A stretch of 47,550 bases of DNA from an uncultured delta proteobacterium (GCA_903870415.1 CAIQDA010000084.1:1-47550); one strand, 5' to 3'. Positions 8,289 through 17,787 are shown, counted from the stretch's first letter. Notes: a model not told the origin generated them from the letters alone. A program made the numbers and translations.

Positions 8289-10016
8289 ATGGTTCAAGAC
8301 GCCGATCTCACGTTCGCCCCGCGCGTTGTCTTCGACGCGCTCCCCGCTTGTGCTTCGCGCGCACGCTTCATGGTTCCCGAGGGAAAGGGCCGCTGGAGCG
8401 TTGTGACGTGGGCGGACTTTGCCGCGAGAATTCGCAGGGCTTCGTGCTTTCTGGCGGAGCGCGGGCTCAAGGCCGGCGACCGCGCATGCATCTTCGCGCC
8501 AAACTCCGTGGACTGGGGAGCTGCCGCGCTGGCGATTCAAGCGGCGGGCGGCGTGATGGTCCCGATCTATGCATCGAACACCGTCGAACAGATGGCGTAC
8601 GTGGTCGACCACTCGGACTCGGAGTTCGTCTTTGCGGGCAGTGCGCCCCTTCTCGAGCGCACCATCGAGGCCTGCGCGAGCACGCCAAAGGTGAAGCACA
8701 TCGTCTACCTCGGCCTCGAAACCGACATCGCAGCGGCAGTGAAAAAGGCCGCTTCTCGCATGCGCAGCATCGACGACGCGCTACGCCTCTTCGCCAAGGT
8801 GATTCCCTGGGAGCGCGCGCTCAGCGAGGGGCTCGTGGCCGACGAGTTGCGCCCGGAACGTTTCGAAGCGCGCATGGACGCGCTCTCGCTCGATGGCGCC
8901 TCGGTGATGCTCTACACGTCGGGGACAAGCGGTCCGCCGAAGGGTGTACCCCTCACGCATCGCAACGTGGGCACCAACGGCGTCGACTGGCTGGCCATCT
9001 ACGGTGAGGCTGTACCTGCGAACGCGGTCGATCTCCTGTGGCTTCCCATGAGCCACATCTTCGGTTTCGGCGAGCTCTGCCTCGGCAACACGCTGCGCTT
9101 CACGACGTACATGAGCGAGCCGAAGGTTCTCTACGATCACCTGAAAGAGGTGCGGCCCCAGGTGTTCATGAGTGTTCCCCAGGTGTGGGAGAAACTCGCG
9201 TCCTTCGCAGCGGGCATCGAGAATCTCGACGATCGCAAAGCCAAACTCGCGGAGATGACCGGCGGCGCGATTGCCTTTGGCCTCTCTGGAGGAGCGGGGC
9301 TGAAGCGTGAGGTCAAAGAGTTCTTCGCGACCACGGGCCTCGCCATCATGGAGGGTTACGGTCTGACCGAGTGCAGCCCGACGCTGACCCTGAACCGGCC
9401 GAAGGATTACCGATTCGATACGGTCGGAAAGGTTCTTCCGTCGGTGGAGCTGAGTCTCGCGGAGGACGGAGAAATCCTCGCGCGCGGCCCATCGGTGTTT
9501 GGCGGCTACCACAAGGACGAGGCGGCGACGCGCGAGGCATTCTCGGACGACGGCTGGTTCAAGACCGGCGACATCGGGCGCTTCACGGACGACGGGTTCC
9601 TCCAAATCGTCGATCGCAAGAAAGACATCCTCGTGACCGCGGGCGGCAAGAACGTTGCGCCGGCGAACGTCGAGCAGCTCTTCGCGTCGGACGCGCTCAT
9701 CGCGCAGGCTGTCGTGTACGGCGAGGCCAAGAAGTACCTCGTTGCGGGCTTCTGGCTCAACCCGCCCACGCCCGACGACCCTGAACAATTGCTGGGTCTC
9801 GAGGGACAAGCGCGCGTCGAAGCTGCGCGGCAGTTTGTCCAGGCGAAGGTGAACGCCGCGAACGAGCGCGTGGCGCATCACGAGACCATCAAGGCGTTTC
9901 GCGTCTTCGACAAGCCACTGACGATCGAGGGCGGCTTCCTCACGCCGACCATGAAGATTCGGCGCAAGGCCATCGTCAGTGCGTTCCGCGAAGACTTCGA
10001 GGGACTCTACACGTGA
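8289..10016 (+). CDS. Long-chain acyl-CoA synthetase / AMP-dependent ligase
   Basis: YTSGTSGPPKGVPLTH, YGLTECSP, DGWFKTGDIGRF, DRKKDILVTAGGKNVAP. Start trimmed to 8289. Confidence 0.95.
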   Translation: MVQDADLTFAPRVVFDALPACASRARFMVPEGKGRWSVVTWADFAARIRRASCFLAERGLKAGDRACIFAPNSVDWGAAALAIQAAGGVMVPIYASNTVEQMAYVVDHSDSEFVFAGSAPLLERTIEACASTPKVKHIVYLGLETDIAAAVKKAASRMRSIDDALRLFAKVIPWERALSEGLVADELRPERFEARMDALSLDGASVMLYTSGTSGPPKGVPLTHRNVGTNGVDWLAIYGEAVPANAVDLLWLPMSHIFGFGELCLGNTLRFTTYMSEPKVLYDHLKEVRPQVFMSVPQVWEKLASFAAGIENLDDRKAKLAEMTGGAIAFGLSGGAGLKREVKEFFATTGLAIMEGYGLTECSPTLTLNRPKDYRFDTVGKVLPSVELSLAEDGEILARGPSVFGGYHKDEAATREAFSDDGWFKTGDIGRFTDDGFLQIVDRKKDILVTAGGKNVAPANVEQLFASDALIAQAVVYGEAKKYLVAGFWLNPPTPDDPEQLLGLEGQARVEAARQFVQAKVNAANERVAHHETIKAFRVFDKPLTIEGGFLTPTMKIRRKAIVSAFREDFEGLYT

Positions 10017-11134
10017 GCAAGATCGAAGCTCTTTCGCGCCTCGCGCGTCGCGGTCGACCTGCCGTTGGTGTCACCCCAGCGGACGTGGTGCACCGGGAAA
10101 ACAAGCTGTCGCTTCTTCGGTACAAAGCGCGGCCCGAAGGCTTGGCATTTCGCACGCCGACTGTCCTCGTGCCGTCGCTCATCAACCGGCACTACGTGCT
10201 CGACTTGATGCCCGGTAAGAGCCTTGTCGAGTGGCTCGTCGCGCGCGGCCACGATGTATACTGCATCGATTGGGGCTCGCCGGGCCCGGAGGATCGCTGG
10301 ATCGATCTCGACACCATTTTCGACCGGTACGTGCACCACGCGGTGCGCGCGGCGAAGGCGGTGTCCGGGTCGGAGCAAGTGCACACGCTCGGGTACTGCA
10401 TGGGCGGCCTCATGACGCTCGTGCACGCGTCGCTGCACCCGGACGATGTGGCCACGACGACGACCCTCGCCACGCCGGTTCGCTTCAGCGGTGACGACGG
10501 TTCGCTGCTTTCGGCCTGGACGAGTTCGCCGACGTTTGACGTGCACGCGCTCGTGGAGGCGACCGGTGTCGTGCCCTGGCAGCTCCTTCAATCGGCGTTC
10601 CAAATGCTGCGCCCGACGATGAACCTGTCGAAGGCCGTTCACTTCATCGATCGCATCGAAGACGACCCGTACGTCGACGGGTTTCTTGCGATGGAGACCT
10701 GGGGCAACGACAACGTGGGGCTGCCCGGGGCCTTTTACGAACAGTACCTCCGCGACTTCTATCGCGGCGACAAGCTTGCGCGCGGCGAGCTCGTCGTGAG
10801 CGGCCGGCGCGTCGACCTCACGGCGTTGCGAATGCCGCTTCATTGCGTGAGCTTTGCACACGATTCCATCGTCCCTGCGGAGAGCGCGCAAGAGCTCATG
10901 GCGATCGCGGGTTCCATCGACAAAGTCGCGACGAAACTCGGGGGCGGACACGTTGGCGCTGTCGTGGCGAAGTCCGCGTCCGAGCGCCTGTGGCCGAAGC
11001 TTGCGTCGTTTTGGGAAGCTCGTGACACGCCCGCCGAGCGCGACGTCGACGACAACGCCGCAGGCCGTGAGCCCGTTGCGTCGCTCGCGCCCGAAAGCCG
11101 TGCGACAAAGGCGCGGACGAGGGCGCGCCGCTGA
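10013..11134 (+). CDS. phaC: Class III poly(3-hydroxyalkanoate) synthase subunit PhaC
   Basis: Lipase-box-like GYCMGG with Cys nucleophile, DWGSPGPEDRW, ~370 aa; GTG start overlaps the ligase stop (GTGA). Confidence 0.9.
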   Translation: MSKIEALSRLARRGRPAVGVTPADVVHRENKLSLLRYKARPEGLAFRTPTVLVPSLINRHYVLDLMPGKSLVEWLVARGHDVYCIDWGSPGPEDRWIDLDTIFDRYVHHAVRAAKAVSGSEQVHTLGYCMGGLMTLVHASLHPDDVATTTTLATPVRFSGDDGSLLSAWTSSPTFDVHALVEATGVVPWQLLQSAFQMLRPTMNLSKAVHFIDRIEDDPYVDGFLAMETWGNDNVGLPGAFYEQYLRDFYRGDKLARGELVVSGRRVDLTALRMPLHCVSFAHDSIVPAESAQELMAIAGSIDKVATKLGGGHVGAVVAKSASERLWPKLASFWEARDTPAERDVDDNAAGREPVASLAPESRATKARTRARR

Positions 11135-11148
11135 CCGCGTAACGATGC

Positions 11149-11790
11149 TTAGTTGGAGGCGGCCACAGAGGCTGCGTCGGACGCGTGCGGTGCCCCGACG
11201 AGGTCCACCACGTCGCAGTGAAGCGCTTGCGCAAGCGTTTCGAGCGTGATGGTCGTGGGAGCGTGGCGACCGCTTTCAACGCTCTGAACGGCCGACAGGG
11301 AAACGCCCGCCCGGTCGGCGAGTTCCCGCTGCGTGAGCCGGGCCATCTGACGCAATCGCGACACGGCGGCGCCCACGAAATGATGGAGCGGGACCGGCGT
11401 TGGATCCGAGGCCCGACCGTCGTGCGCCGTCCGAACCAACGCCTGGGTCGCCTGCGTCTTTTTGACCGGCAAACCGTCCGTCGCAGGTCGTTCGAGGCCC
11501 GCGAGCGCGAGCGCACGTTCCACGCTCGCGAGCAGTTCCGAGGGAAGACGCGAGAGCCCGGTCCCGAGGGCAGAAAGCGTGTCGAAGGTCACATTCGCCT
11601 CGCCGCGCTCGATGCGCCTGACCTGGCGTGCGTCGACGTCCATGCGGCCTGCCAATTGCTCGACGCCAAGGCCGAGCTCGACGCGACGCGCCCGCGCGAC
11701 GACGCCAAGAGCGACGAGCGCATCGGTCGTGACGAACGCGCGAGAGGCTGGGGGTTCTGGGGGTCGTCTTGGGGGCGCCACGCCGTGCAA
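11149..11790 (-). CDS. Tandem XRE/HTH_3 transcriptional regulator (two HTH domains)
   Basis: HTH1 ARARRVELGLGVEQLAGRMDVDARQVRRIERGEANVTFDTL and HTH2 RLRQMARLTQRELADRAGVSLSAVQSVESGRHAPTTITLETL. Confidence 0.88.
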   Translation of the reverse strand: MHGVAPPRRPPEPPASRAFVTTDALVALGVVARARRVELGLGVEQLAGRMDVDARQVRRIERGEANVTFDTLSALGTGLSRLPSELLASVERALALAGLERPATDGLPVKKTQATQALVRTAHDGRASDPTPVPLHHFVGAAVSRLRQMARLTQRELADRAGVSLSAVQSVESGRHAPTTITLETLAQALHCDVVDLVGAPHASDAASVAASN

Positions 11791-12136
11791 CTTCGCCGTA
11801 GGTTGAACTCAACAGAAGACCGACGAAGTCCGTGTGACCCTTGAACAAGTCAGTAGCTTCGAGCGGGCGAAAGCGCACCACGAACGCGGGACTCATGCCA
11901 CCACGCGGGAACCACACGAGATGCGCGCCCCATATGAGATCACTTCGTCCCGGTTCGAAACGTGCGCGCGTACAGCGTACGTGCGTAGACATACCACAAC
12001 CGCAAACGGGTATACGAAGTGGTCGAGGCGCGTGCTCAGCCGTCCGTTCGTGACGCTTGTGTGCCAACGGGTCGTTCAGGGAGCCCGGCGGCACGGTCTC
12101 CGTACCGTGAGCGATGGAACCGCTTGCAGATGCCCG

Positions 12137-12199
12137 TGCAAGGTGAGAAATCGCGGTCCCGCCTGAGCGCTCGCTCGGGCGCGCATCTCTCACCCTGCA
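12137..12199 (+). promoter_or_regulatory. Leader stem-loop upstream of speA
   Basis: Outer stem TGCA(A)GGTGAGA / TCTCACC(C)TGCA; inner stem GCCTGAGC-GCTC-GCTCGGGC (one G-U). Ends ~18 nt before the speA ATG. Confidence 0.5.
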
Positions 12200-12217
12200 G
12201 CACGAGGCCTGAACGCC

Positions 12218-14125
12218 ATGGCGAACGACGCACCCTGGAGCGTGTCCAAGAGCGCGGAACTTTATCAAATCCGCGGTTGGGGCGAGCCGTATTACCTCGC
12301 GGGCGAGGGCGGCCAAGTCGAGGTGCGGCCGAATCCGACCGTCGAGAATACGATCAATCTTTTCGAGCTCGTGAAGGACCTGCGTGCGCGCGGTCTCGAG
12401 TTGCCGCTGCTCATTCGCTTCTCGGACATTCTCGCCGACCGCATCAAGCGCATCAACGAGTGCTTCGCGAAGGCGATTGCAGAATACAACTACCCGAACG
12501 TGTACCGCGGCGTTTACCCCGTGAAGGTGAACCAGCAGCGCCACCTCGTCGAAGAGGTTGTGGAGTACGGGAAGCCTTGGCAATTCGGCCTTGAGGCCGG
12601 GTCAAAGCCTGAGCTCCTCATCGCGCTTTCGGCCATGCAGGACACGGGCGGCCTCATCCTGTGCAACGGCTACAAAGACTACAAGTACATCGAGACGGCC
12701 GTGCTCGCGCAGCGCTTTGGAAAGACGGTCATCGTGACCCTCGAGCGCATCGAAGAGCTCGACATCATTTTGAAGGTGTCCGATGCCACGGGCCTTCGTC
12801 CTCTCATTGGCGTGCGTGCGAAGCTCACGGCCAAGGGCGTCGGACGTTGGGCGGACTCTGCGGGCGAACGCGCGAAGTTCGGGCTCACAAGCTCGGAGAT
12901 CATCACGGTCGTCGACCGCCTCGCCGAGCGCAACATGCTCGACTGCCTCCAGCTGTTGCACTTTCACATTGGGTCGCAGATCTCGAGCATCATCCCGATC
13001 AAGAACGCCATGCAAGAGGCGTCGAAGATCTTCGTGGAGCTCGCCAAGATGGGCGCGGCGATGAAGTACCTCGACGTCGGCGGCGGCCTCGCGGTCGACT
13101 ACGACGGATCGAAAACCGACTTCCACGCGTCAAAGAACTACAACGTCGACGAGTACGCGCACGACATCGTCTACGCGGTGAAGGAAGCCTGCGAGAAGGC
13201 GTCAATCACTTGCCCAACCATCGTGTCCGAGTCCGGGCGCGCGATCGCCGCGCACCAGTCCGTGCTCCTCTTTGAGGTGGTCGGCACGAGCGACGTTCTC
13301 TCGCTTCAAGTGGGCGAGCTTCAGCCCAACGCGCACGCGCTCATCAAGGGCCTCCACGAGACCTACCAAGGCATCGTCGGCAAGAACGTCCAAGAGTCGT
13401 GGCACGACGCCTGCCAAGCGAAGGACGAGGCCGTGTCGCTCTTCAAGTTCGGGTACCTGTCGCTTCGTGAGCGTGCGGAGGCCGAGCGCATCTTCTGGTG
13501 CTGCGCACGCCGCATTGCCCAAAACATGCGCCGACTGCGCTTCGTTCCCGAGGAGTTGCAGAACCTCGAGAAGGAGCTCGCGAGCATCTACTACTGCAAC
13601 TTCAGCATCTTCCAGTCGGCGCCGGACTGCTGGGCCATCGATCAGCTCTTTCCGATCATGCCCATCCACCGCCTCGACGAAGAGCCGACGGTGCGCGCCA
13701 CGCTCGCCGATCTCACGTGCGACTCCGACGGTGCCATCGACGACTTCATCGACCGCGAAGACATCAAGCACGTCCTCGAAGTTCACGATGTGAAGGACAC
13801 GGAGCCCTACATCCTCGGCATGTTCCTGAACGGCGCTTATCAGGAAATTCTCGGCGACTTGCACAACCTCTTCGGCGACACGAACACCGTTCACGTGCGG
13901 CTCACCGAGAGCGGCTACCACGTGAGCCACGTCGTCAAGGGCGACAGCGTTTCCGAGGTCCTCCATTACGTGCAGTATGCACCTGAGGTCATGATCGAGA
14001 AGGTGCGCATGCAGGCGGAGCGCGCGCTCCAGGCCGGTGAGATCACCATTCCGCAGATGCGTCTCCTCATGCGCAACTACGAAGAGGGGCTCGCGAACTA
14101 CACGTACCTCACCATCGACGAGTGA
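12218..14125 (+). CDS. speA: Biosynthetic arginine decarboxylase
   Basis: 635 aa; PVKVNQQRHLVEEVVEYG (PLP Lys region), GLEAGSKPEL, HFHIGSQ, LDVGGGLAVDYDGS. Confidence 0.97.
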   Translation: MANDAPWSVSKSAELYQIRGWGEPYYLAGEGGQVEVRPNPTVENTINLFELVKDLRARGLELPLLIRFSDILADRIKRINECFAKAIAEYNYPNVYRGVYPVKVNQQRHLVEEVVEYGKPWQFGLEAGSKPELLIALSAMQDTGGLILCNGYKDYKYIETAVLAQRFGKTVIVTLERIEELDIILKVSDATGLRPLIGVRAKLTAKGVGRWADSAGERAKFGLTSSEIITVVDRLAERNMLDCLQLLHFHIGSQISSIIPIKNAMQEASKIFVELAKMGAAMKYLDVGGGLAVDYDGSKTDFHASKNYNVDEYAHDIVYAVKEACEKASITCPTIVSESGRAIAAHQSVLLFEVVGTSDVLSLQVGELQPNAHALIKGLHETYQGIVGKNVQESWHDACQAKDEAVSLFKFGYLSLRERAEAERIFWCCARRIAQNMRRLRFVPEELQNLEKELASIYYCNFSIFQSAPDCWAIDQLFPIMPIHRLDEEPTVRATLADLTCDSDGAIDDFIDREDIKHVLEVHDVKDTEPYILGMFLNGAYQEILGDLHNLFGDTNTVHVRLTESGYHVSHVVKGDSVSEVLHYVQYAPEVMIEKVRMQAERALQAGEITIPQMRLLMRNYEEGLANYTYLTIDE

Positions 14126-14187
14126 CCGTGTCGGCACAGCGAACGAGCGGGTTTCGAACGCTCGTCGCTCGTGCTCTCCATGCGGCC

Positions 14188-14856
14188 ATGAAGTTCTTTC
14201 TCGCCGGCGCGACCGGGGCTGTGGGCACCATCGTTCTTCCGTTTGCGGAGAGCGATGGTCACGTTGTCGTTCCCCACCTTCGCCCCCAGAGCGCCGGCAA
14301 GACTCCGCTTCGGAGTCATCCGAACGCGTGCATCGCCGACCTCGCCGCTGTGGACGTCATTGCGGACGCCATGCGCGGTTGCGACGCGGCTCTTTGCCTC
14401 GTGGGCACGATGCGCACACGCTTCGCCGACGGGGACAGCTACGCCACGAGCGACGTGGGCGCGGTGCGTGAGGTCGTGGCTGCAGCCAAGGCCGCCGGCG
14501 TCGCGCGCGTCGTTCTTTTGTCGAGCCTCGGTGCCGGAGGCATGGGCGCGTACCTGCAAGCGAAGGGCGAGGCGGAGCGCGTCGTAAAAGAGAGCGGCCT
14601 CGCGTGGGTCATCGCTCGTCCCGGGGCGTTCGCATCGCCGGTCAAGGCCCCGGAGGGCTTGCATGGTGCACGGAACTTCCCAAGCGCCGGAGTCGCGTTC
14701 TTTCGAGGTCTTGCAGCGGCGGGACTGCGTGGCTTCGCGCATCGTTACGGGCCGATGCCCCTCGACGTGCTCGCGCGTGCCCTCGTGCGCGCCGCTCAAG
14801 GCGGACACGATGGCTGTATTCTGCATGGCGACGAGCTGCGCGTCATCGGCGCGTGA
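14188..14856 (+). CDS. NAD(P)H-binding / NmrA-like atypical SDR protein
   Basis: MKFFLAGATGAVGTIVLPFAESDGHVV; GxxGxxG motif; LSSLGAGGMGAYLQAKGEAE. Confidence 0.88.
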   Translation: MKFFLAGATGAVGTIVLPFAESDGHVVVPHLRPQSAGKTPLRSHPNACIADLAAVDVIADAMRGCDAALCLVGTMRTRFADGDSYATSDVGAVREVVAAAKAAGVARVVLLSSLGAGGMGAYLQAKGEAERVVKESGLAWVIARPGAFASPVKAPEGLHGARNFPSAGVAFFRGLAAAGLRGFAHRYGPMPLDVLARALVRAAQGGHDGCILHGDELRVIGA

Positions 14857-14874
14857 TGGGCGTGTGAGTCGGCG

Positions 14875-15585
14875 TCAGCGCGCGACAGCCAAGGCGGCTT
14901 CGATGTCGCCCGTGACGGCGGCGTTTTCAGGCTCAATCTGCGAGGCCCAGCGCGCGACGAGCTTGCCGTCACGACCGACGAGGAACTTCGTAAAATTCCA
15001 CCCGATATCGCCGCTACCGCCCGGCTGCGACTTGAGCCACGCGAAGACCGGGTCCGTGGTCGAGCCGTTGACGTCGACCTTCTCGAAGATGGGAAAGGTC
15101 ACATGGTACGTGCCCGTGCAGACCTCACGGATGTTGCCCGCGTCTCCAGGCTCTTGGCTTCCGAATTGGTTGCAGGGAAAGCCAAGGATGGTGAAGCCCT
15201 GCTTCGCGTACTTCGCGTAGATGGCTTGAAGACCCTCGTATTGCGGCGTGTACCCACACTTGCTCGCGACGTTGACGACGAGCACGACGTTGCCTGCGTA
15301 CTGGCAGAGCTTCGAGGTGCGCTCATCGCCGAGGCCGGTCGCCGCAAGGCCCCAGAAACCCGTCAGGTCAATGCCCGAAGCGCAAGCGGCGTCCGCGTTC
15401 GGGTACGCCACGGTCGCGGACGGATCGTCATTGGCGGTCGAGCCGCTGTCCGTGGACGGCGTGGCGGTCGAGGCGTCGTTCCCCGTCGAAGCTGCCGCTG
15501 CGGAGGCCGCTGGCGCCTGCGAGGTGTTGCAGCCGGCGAACGCGAGGAGAAAGGCAGGAGCGGCGAGGGCGAAGAGTGGGCGCAT
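14875..15585 (-). CDS. Glutathione peroxidase-family lipoprotein
   Basis: Lipobox AFLLAFAGC; VVLVVNVASKCGYTPQYEGLQ, GFPCNQFGSQEPG, WNFTKFLVGRDGKLV. Confidence 0.93.
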   Translation of the reverse strand: MRPLFALAAPAFLLAFAGCNTSQAPAASAAAASTGNDASTATPSTDSGSTANDDPSATVAYPNADAACASGIDLTGFWGLAATGLGDERTSKLCQYAGNVVLVVNVASKCGYTPQYEGLQAIYAKYAKQGFTILGFPCNQFGSQEPGDAGNIREVCTGTYHVTFPIFEKVDVNGSTTDPVFAWLKSQPGGSGDIGWNFTKFLVGRDGKLVARWASQIEPENAAVTGDIEAALAVAR

Positions 15586-15772
15586 GACGTTGCTCGGATG
15601 CCTACGCCCCGTTTGGCGTTGCAGGCCGGGGAAAATCACCCTGCTGAGCCATGAAGCCCTGCGAAACCGGAAAGTTCCCGGCACATCGGCACGCGCGCCG
15701 TCGGCTGCCGTGGTCGCGCGAAACGGTTCACAACTTGGCCCTGCCCCCGGGGCCTCGGTAGGCGCGGAGGTC

Positions 15773-16993
15773 ATGTCGAATGAACGCTCTCGACCTGCTC
15801 CCGCCGCGCTCCTGGCGGTCGTGGGTTCTCTCCTCGGCCTCGCCTTTGGCGCGGTATCGACGACGGACTTCGCGGCGCACTTGGACCGGAAGGTGCACGG
15901 GGTCACCTGCTCTTTCGTGCCCGGGCTCATCTCGAGCGAAGGAGGCGCGAACGCATGCGCCACCGCGCTCTACAGCCCGTACTCGTCTCTCTTTCGCCGA
16001 AGCATCTGGGGTGGCGTGCCCATCGCGGTGTTCGCGCTAGGAGCCTTCGCCTTTTTCCTGGGAATGGGCGTGTGGCTTTGGCGCGCAAACGTGTCGGGAA
16101 TTCCGCGCTCAGTCCGCGTCGCCTACGGCGCGCTTGGCCTCACCCCGGCCCTCGTCTCCATCATGATGTTCACCATCTCGATGTCGAAGCTGGGTGCCGT
16201 ATGTAAGGTGTGTTCCGGTATCTATATCGCGTCCATCCTCGTGGCCGTCTCGGCGGCGCTCGTGCTGAAGGGCGCTCTCGAAGAAGCCTCGTCTGGCCCG
16301 CCGCTCGTCCTTGCGGGAGGCGTGCTTGCGGTCATTCTTGGCACCGCGTCCGCTGCGCCAGCGCTCGTTTACGCGGCGTCCGTTCCGGACTTCGGCCCGT
16401 TCGTGGGCGGTTGCGGAAAACTCGAAAAGACTGAAGAAAAGCACAACGCGCTCATCAAGCTGCCGACCTCGCAGCCCACGAAGAAGGCGCTCATGTTCGT
16501 CGACCCGCTATGCCCAACGTGCAAAGCGTTCCACGAGCAGCTCACCTCCGAGGGCATCTTTGATCGCCTCGAGCCCACCGTGTCGCTCTTCCCGCTCGAC
16601 GGAAGTTGCAACTGGATGATCGACGCGGAGCGTCCCGTGCACCCCGGCGCATGTGTCGTCGCACGCGCGGTCATCTGCGGCGAGGCCTCGCAAGAGAGCC
16701 GCCAAGTGCTCGAGTGGGCGTACGAGCATCAGCCCGAGCTCACCGCCGCCGGCAAGGTGTCGCCCGCTGCCGTGAAGCAAATCATTGCCGCGCGCTTCCC
16801 CAAAGAAGCGGCCTGCGTCGACGACCCGAAGACCGATCGTCGCCTCACGCAAATGCTGCAATTCGCCGTCGAAAATCACATCCGCGTTTCGACGCCGCAG
16901 TTCTACCTCGACGGTCAGCGCCTCTGCGACGAGGACTCGGACCTGGGTCTCTCCTACGCACTTCGCCGCCTCGCACCTGAGGTTCTCCCATGA
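15773..16993 (+). CDS. VKOR-DsbA fusion (vitamin K epoxide reductase domain plus thioredoxin-like domain)
   Basis: N-terminal TM VKOR-like region with AVCKVCSGIYIAS (CxxC); C-terminal FVDPLCPTCKAFHEQL (CPTC) and STPQFYLDGQRL. Confidence 0.9.
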   Translation: MSNERSRPAPAALLAVVGSLLGLAFGAVSTTDFAAHLDRKVHGVTCSFVPGLISSEGGANACATALYSPYSSLFRRSIWGGVPIAVFALGAFAFFLGMGVWLWRANVSGIPRSVRVAYGALGLTPALVSIMMFTISMSKLGAVCKVCSGIYIASILVAVSAALVLKGALEEASSGPPLVLAGGVLAVILGTASAAPALVYAASVPDFGPFVGGCGKLEKTEEKHNALIKLPTSQPTKKALMFVDPLCPTCKAFHEQLTSEGIFDRLEPTVSLFPLDGSCNWMIDAERPVHPGACVVARAVICGEASQESRQVLEWAYEHQPELTAAGKVSPAAVKQIIAARFPKEAACVDDPKTDRRLTQMLQFAVENHIRVSTPQFYLDGQRLCDEDSDLGLSYALRRLAPEVLP

Positions 16994-17685
16994 AGAATCC
17001 GATGATGATCGGTCTCGCCACCGGCGCGGCCACGCTCACGCTCATGCTCGGCATCGTGGTCACGAAGGTGAAGGCCGCCGAGACCCGCCTCAAGGAGCCG
17101 GACAAGGCGCAAGAAGCCGTCGCCGTCGCGGACCACGCCGAAGAAGCGTACTGCACGCCCGCCTTCAAGCAGGTGCTCCAGCGCGTGCTCAATGCGTGCG
17201 GACTCGTCGGTCAAGAGTCGCGCCGCGGCTGCCAGCCCGGCGATGTGAAGACCTTCGCGAGCATCGACGACGATGACTTCAACGCGCTCTTCACGCCGCT
17301 CGTGAAGCGCGGCGGCATCGTCATGTTCGACGAAGGCAAAGAAGACATCGACGACGGCGCACGTCGCCTCGTGGAGCAAAAGTGGAACGAGCGCAAAGGC
17401 GCCCGCTACTTCTTCATTGTCGCGCGCGCCTCGACGACGGGAAGCGTCGACAAGAACCGCTCGCTCAGTCACCGCCGCGCCAACAGCGTTCAGTACTTTC
17501 TCAAAGAGAAGACGAACGACCCGGACCTCGATTCCCAGGTCGGCATGCTGTGGCTCGGAAGCGAATTCGCTCAGCTCGGCAAGGACTACTGCGAGACGTG
17601 GGAGAACTCCCGCAACGGTCAGAAGTGCGACACCGAGACCGTGAACCGCAGTGCGTTCGTCAGCTGGGTCGACTGCCGCCTCTAA
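16990..17685 (+). CDS. Membrane-anchored, Cys-containing OmpA-like protein of unknown function
   Basis: N-terminal TM, then GIVMFDEGKEDIDDGARRLVEQ...YFFIVARASTTGSVDKNRSLSHRRANSVQYFL (OmpA C-terminal-like); ATGA overlap with the VKOR-DsbA gene. Confidence 0.75.
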   Translation: MKNPMMIGLATGAATLTLMLGIVVTKVKAAETRLKEPDKAQEAVAVADHAEEAYCTPAFKQVLQRVLNACGLVGQESRRGCQPGDVKTFASIDDDDFNALFTPLVKRGGIVMFDEGKEDIDDGARRLVEQKWNERKGARYFFIVARASTTGSVDKNRSLSHRRANSVQYFLKEKTNDPDLDSQVGMLWLGSEFAQLGKDYCETWENSRNGQKCDTETVNRSAFVSWVDCRL

Positions 17686-17696
17686 GCCGTTGGTGA

Positions 17697-17732
17697 GCGG
17701 CCGCAGCTCCGGATTCGTTCGGAGCCGGCCGC
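17697..17732 (+). terminator. GC-rich hairpin after the OmpA-like gene (no T-tract)
   Basis: GCGGCCG(CAG)CTCCG...CGGAG(C)CGGCCGC. Confidence 0.45.
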
Positions 17733-17787
17733 ACGCTGCATCGCTCGCTGACCCCTTTGGCCTGATTCGTAGCTTGTGAGCATCGCC

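Noticed and set aside
11940-11975. tRNA T-arm-like GGTTCGAAAC
   Set aside because: Flanking T-stem (cccgg/cgtgc) does not pair and no acceptor or anticodon arms are present.
11276-12583. 435-aa minus-strand ORF across the XRE gene, intergenic region and speA start
   Set aside because: Overlaps two well-supported genes out of frame; composition is typical of a spurious high-GC ORF.
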